A stretch of DNA of 9,297 bases, from positions 1 to 9,297 of the forward strand of contig JAPUIV010000045.1 of assembly GCA_027296665.1 (NCBI GenBank), written 5' to 3'. Positions within the stretch are counted from its first letter, which is position 1. Each line of letters starts with the position of its first letter. The notes under the pieces are model-generated. The model ran no database searches. It had not been told where the DNA came from and saw only the letters and a list, made by a program, of their open reading frames with translations. This document shows, piece after piece, positions 6,099 through 9,297 of this stretch. The translations under genes were made by a program, and so were the position numbers. Origin of the DNA: Acidobacteriota bacterium. GTDB lineage: Bacteria; Acidobacteriota; Polarisedimenticolia; JAPUIV01.

Positions 6099-9000
6099 AT
6101 GGAAGACCTCCTGGTGGAAGAACTCTCAGACCGATTCCCTTTCCTGTTTCCGGGCCTGCTGAACCGAAAAGTCGGGCCCAGGGGAGAAGCGACCGCCGAT
6201 CCGATTTCCGAGGAGGTAACCGGAAAATTGATGGGGTTCCTCTCCGCAATCAGCCTGGCCTATTTTTTCCACCGGATCGGGCATGAGGAATCCCTTTCAT
6301 CCACCGTTCAGGACGCAATCCGGAAGAATTCCGGCCGCTCGGCCCGCCGCCTGCAGGAAAGGCTTTTGCTTCGCAGACCCGGCACCTTGAAGGAACTGTT
6401 CAGCCTCCCCGGCGGCAATCCTTCTCCCGAATGGGAGGATATTTCCAGATGCTACCGGAAGATCCTTCAGGGGAAAGATTCCCGGGGATTAGCCTCCCTT
6501 CTGGTCAAAAATTTCCGGTCCCAGATCCTCGGTGTTCCGGAATCGGAAGGGAAGGAGTTCAGGAAAGCGGAGGGGGACGAGATCGCCTTCGATCCGGTTG
6601 CCAGCCACGCCCTCCAATTACAGATCCAGGGATCGGTGCAGATTCCCCTGTTTCCATTCCTGGCACTGGGCCAGGACGGGAGACTCTATCTGTTCCAGGG
6701 CTACGATGGACAGCGGGCCGATTTTATTCTTCTGGCCGGATCGGCGCAGCGCCGTTCGCGGGATAGTTCCGTGCGTAAATGCCTGGCGGAATACTACCTG
6801 CAAATGGCCAGCTATTCCGACTCCCGGCGTATCTTCGATGGTCTCCGCGGCGGCGGCCCCCCCAGCGACCACCGGGGCCTCTGGGCCGCTGTCTACGGCG
6901 CCCTGGGGGATCGTTTTTTCCGGCAAGGCAGGTACACCGATGCGGCTCGAATCCTGGAGAGAGCCCTCCTGCACCGGCCCAACATTCCGGCCGCGAGATT
7001 CCAGCTCGGGGAGGCGTACAGGCATCTTGGCAAACTGGAGGAGGCGGAAAAGGTGGTCCTTTCGGTGCTGGAAAGGTATCCGAACCTTGAGCGGGCGCAA
7101 GTTCTTCTGGAGAAAACCCGGTCCGAGATCCGGAATTCGAACGATCCTCCCGCCGTTCCCGATGTCTCAAAAATTTCCCCGAACGGGAAAAAACAACAGG
7201 ATCGAATCGTTTCCGGAAATCCTATCCGGCGCAACCAGGCAATACCTGCCCGGCCCGGCCGAGAGATCCCCATCCGGGATCAAAGACGGAAGATTGTCGA
7301 GTTTCTGATCGACATGACGGCGGACGCCGAACAGGGACGCTTCCTTCCCCTGATTGGCAGGGAAAGGGAGATGCGGGAGCTCTTTCAGGTTCTCTCCTGC
7401 CGGGACAAGAAAAACCCTCTTCTGGTGGGCGATGCCGGGGTGGGAAAGACGGCGATCGTGGAGGAACTGGCGAGACAGCTGATTGCCCCTGTACCCGGCA
7501 ACCCCCTGGAGGGGAAGCGTCTCTTCACCCTGAACATTGCTTCCCTCCTGGCGGGGGCGAAGTACCGCGGGGAATTCGAGGAAAGGATGCTGGAAATCCT
7601 GGAGACGATTCGCCAGGACGATTCCATACTGTACGTGGATCATATTCACACCCTGATCCAGCCGGCTCATTCGCGCGGCACCTCCATGGACGCGGGAGGT
7701 TTGCTCAAGGGACCATTGATCCGGGGGGAGATCCAGATGATCGGGACCACCTCCTACGAAGACGCGCAGAATAGTCTCGACAAGGATCCGACCCTTTCGA
7801 GGTGTTTCCAGAGGATTCCGATCGATGAACCTGACCGGGAAGAGGCCGGAAAGATCCTGGTGGGCCTGAAGGGAAAATACGAGAAACACCATCGGATCTC
7901 CTACGAGGAGGAGGCCTTGAGGGGGAGCCTGGAGGCGATCCAGAGATTCCTGCCGGAGGGGAATTTCCCCGACAAGGCTCTGGACGTCGCCGATCGAGCG
8001 GGAGCGCGGGTGTCGTTGGAGATTGCCGCCGGCCTTCGGTCCGACCGTGTGGTCCGGGAGCCGGACTTGCTGGCGACCATCGCGGATATGGCCCGGATAC
8101 CTTCCTCCCGGATATCCCAGGGATTCCGGCGCAACCTCAGGGGGCTCGAGCCCTTTCTCGGGGAGCGGATCATCGGGCAGGAAGAGGCGATCCGAACCGT
8201 CAGCCAGGTGTTGCGAAGTTCCTCCCGGGGGATGAAATTGCATCCCGACCGTCCCAATGGTGTCTTCCTGTTCCTGGGGCCGACCGGGGTAGGAAAAACG
8301 GAGCTGGCGCGGGCCATGTCGGAGGGGTTGTTCGGCGGAACCGATGGCCTGATCCGCATCGATATGTCGGAATACATGGATCGGATCAGTACCAGCCGTT
8401 TGATTGGAGCCGCCCCCGGGTACGTCGGGTATAATGACCTGAATCAACTCACCGACAAGGTTCGCCGTCGCCCCTATAGCCTCATCCTCCTGGACGAGGT
8501 GGAAAAGGCCGACCCACAGGCAATGCAGCTTTTTCTCCAGGTATTCGACGCGGGCCGGCTTACCGATGGCCGGGGACGGACCATCTCCTTCGGCGCTTCC
8601 ACCATCGTGATGACCACGAATCTCGGATCGGAGCTGTACACCCAGTCCGCGGTGGGCTATTCGCAATCCGAAACACCCGGGAAGGCGACGCGGGAAATGC
8701 TCCGGAAGGAATTGATGAACCGGTTTCCTCCCGAGTTCCTCAACCGGATCGATGAGTTCATCTTCTTCCGGCGCCTGATGGAATCGGACGTTCTGGCCAT
8801 CGCCAGGCTGCAACTGCGAGCGATCCGGGAAGAAATGGTGCGCCAGGGGGTTGAGCTGGTCATCAAGGACGAAGCCTTGGGAAAAATTGCCGCCCGGGGC
8901 TACAGCCCGCTCTGGGGGGCACGGGGCCTCGGTCGTAGTCTGCGCCGGGAGATCCTGGATCCGTTGGCATCCATTTCCCTGAACGAGGAATGGCCTCGCG

Positions 9001-9107
9001 TGGACCGGGTCGTGGTCGATCGGAACGGGGAAGAAACGACGATTTCCTGTTTCGATTCCGGCCGGCGCATTTTCTTTGAATCGGTCCCGCCGTCGACCTC
9101 CTCCTGA
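6099..9107 (+). CDS. TPR-ClpA-like double AAA+ ATPase with unrecognised N-terminal domain and degenerate D1
   Basis: Probably a hexameric protein-unfolding or remodelling ATPase of 1002 residues. Residues 1-225 are unrecognised; about 167-218 look beta-rich. Two clear TPR units (about 262-294 and 296-328) follow, with a possible degenerate one before them (225-258), then a charged linker. D1: Walker A GDAGVGKT (444-451), pore loop AGAKYRG (Tyr489), Walker B VDHIH with His515 where Glu is expected, and SRCF (567-570) where the Arg-Arg pair is expected. D2 looks complete: GPTGVGKT (727-734), pore loop GYVGY (774-778), Asp799-Glu800, NRID with Arg883, sensor 2 GAR with Arg942. There is no ClpB middle domain; the D1-D2 linker (MARIPSSRISQ) resembles ClpA. 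A VGY tripeptide (852-854) lies where ClpA/ClpC dock ClpP. Clp_N repeats are absent. TTG 6057, with a weak GGCGGA before it, would add 14 residues; ATG 6099 is preferred but lacks a Shine-Dalgarno. Substrate and partner are unknown. Confidence 0.85.
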   Translation: MEDLLVEELSDRFPFLFPGLLNRKVGPRGEATADPISEEVTGKLMGFLSAISLAYFFHRIGHEESLSSTVQDAIRKNSGRSARRLQERLLLRRPGTLKELFSLPGGNPSPEWEDISRCYRKILQGKDSRGLASLLVKNFRSQILGVPESEGKEFRKAEGDEIAFDPVASHALQLQIQGSVQIPLFPFLALGQDGRLYLFQGYDGQRADFILLAGSAQRRSRDSSVRKCLAEYYLQMASYSDSRRIFDGLRGGGPPSDHRGLWAAVYGALGDRFFRQGRYTDAARILERALLHRPNIPAARFQLGEAYRHLGKLEEAEKVVLSVLERYPNLERAQVLLEKTRSEIRNSNDPPAVPDVSKISPNGKKQQDRIVSGNPIRRNQAIPARPGREIPIRDQRRKIVEFLIDMTADAEQGRFLPLIGREREMRELFQVLSCRDKKNPLLVGDAGVGKTAIVEELARQLIAPVPGNPLEGKRLFTLNIASLLAGAKYRGEFEERMLEILETIRQDDSILYVDHIHTLIQPAHSRGTSMDAGGLLKGPLIRGEIQMIGTTSYEDAQNSLDKDPTLSRCFQRIPIDEPDREEAGKILVGLKGKYEKHHRISYEEEALRGSLEAIQRFLPEGNFPDKALDVADRAGARVSLEIAAGLRSDRVVREPDLLATIADMARIPSSRISQGFRRNLRGLEPFLGERIIGQEEAIRTVSQVLRSSSRGMKLHPDRPNGVFLFLGPTGVGKTELARAMSEGLFGGTDGLIRIDMSEYMDRISTSRLIGAAPGYVGYNDLNQLTDKVRRRPYSLILLDEVEKADPQAMQLFLQVFDAGRLTDGRGRTISFGASTIVMTTNLGSELYTQSAVGYSQSETPGKATREMLRKELMNRFPPEFLNRIDEFIFFRRLMESDVLAIARLQLRAIREEMVRQGVELVIKDEALGKIAARGYSPLWGARGLGRSLRREILDPLASISLNEEWPRVDRVVVDRNGEETTISCFDSGRRIFFESVPPSTSS

Positions 9108-9143
9108 CCGGACAAAACTCCTCTGAAATTTTCTAACGGTGGC

Positions 9144-9180
9144 GGTTTTCAGCACGAAAGGAGAGCTGAAACCTCCTTTC
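9144..9180 (+). terminator. Two overlapping, mutually exclusive hairpins after the ClpA-like gene (possible terminator or attenuator)
   Basis: Arm 9144-9153 (GGTTTTCAGC) pairs with 9165-9173 (GCTGAAACC) as 9 bp with one bulged T. Separately, 9156-9163 (GAAAGGAG) pairs perfectly over 8 bp with 9173-9180 (CTCCTTTC). The arms interleave, so both cannot easily form together. Neither stem is followed by a strong T-run, only mixed CT bases, so an intrinsic terminator is not certain. The position 36 bp after the stop codon fits a transcription end. Confidence 0.4.
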
Positions 9181-9217
9181 TTCCAGTTATTTACGAAGAT
9201 CCCCCGGCAAATTCTCC

Positions 9218-9246
9218 TTGACAATTTGGACCTTGTTGGGTATAAT
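9218..9246 (+). promoter_or_regulatory. Perfect-consensus sigma-70 promoter facing a gene beyond the right edge
   Basis: TTGACA (9218-9223) and TATAAT (9241-9246) match the sigma-70 consensus at all twelve positions with the optimal 17-bp spacer. Transcription would begin near 9253; the remaining 45 bases of leader contain no ATG-led reading frame that I can assign. Such a full match usually marks a strongly expressed gene such as a stable RNA or translation gene, but the product lies outside this window. There is no extended -10 TG at the correct offset. Confidence 0.85.
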
Positions 9247-9297
9247 TCCATTCAACCTGCGAGTACAGGACAGCCATATAGAGCGGAATCCGAGCCA

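Noticed and set aside
7167..9251. A 694-codon open frame antisense to the ClpA-like gene
   Set aside because: Same codon-register effect; the sense frame carries all the recognisable AAA+ motifs.
9253..9297. Start of a tRNA or stable RNA after the perfect promoter
   Set aside because: Only about 45 bases remain before the edge and no acceptor stem or D-arm can be verified.

Overview
This window reads as moderately GC-rich chromosomal DNA from a Gram-negative bacterium. A class A penicillin-binding protein with a single N-terminal membrane anchor, UvrB and UvrC of typical proteobacterial form, and sigma-70-type promoter sequences all fit that. The general look (uvrB beside uvrC, PBP1A style, TIGR04283-type glycosyltransferase) suggests a Deltaproteobacteria/Desulfobacterota-like lineage or a neighbouring phylum. 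The exact taxon cannot be read from the sequence, so this is inference only. I see no mobile element, CRISPR array, rRNA or recognisable tRNA.

Layout. The minus strand from 1310 to the left edge carries the N-terminal 436 codons of a PBP1A-type bifunctional murein synthase, covering the membrane anchor, the whole transglycosylase domain and the start of the linker/OB region; its transpeptidase domain lies outside. A 110-bp AT-spiked gap at 1311-1420 appears to hold overlapping divergent promoters. On the plus strand follow a small GT2 glycosyltransferase (TTG start at 1421), uvrB (2138-4162) and uvrC (4164-5975). The gaps between them are 9 bp and 1 bp, so they probably form one transcript. 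After a 123-bp gap with its own promoter-like element comes a large ClpA-like AAA+ gene (6099-9107). The last 190 bp contain two mutually exclusive hairpins and a perfect-consensus sigma-70 promoter pointing out of the right edge.

How the genes work together. uvrB and uvrC encode the damage-verification helicase and the dual-incision nuclease of nucleotide excision repair; uvrA is not here. The PBP and the glycosyltransferase belong to the cell envelope, and the latter's acceptor is unknown. The most unusual gene is the last. Its two ATPase modules and their linker resemble ClpA, but the usual Clp N-domain is replaced by about 225 residues I do not recognise plus two or three TPR units. D1 has His in place of the Walker B glutamate and Cys in place of one arginine of the usual Arg pair, while every D2 motif looks intact. 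A V-G-Y tripeptide sits where ClpA and ClpC carry their ClpP-docking tripeptide. It may be a repurposed Clp unfoldase with an altered substrate-recruiting module and a regulatory or structural D1, and it is the best candidate here for an undescribed system.
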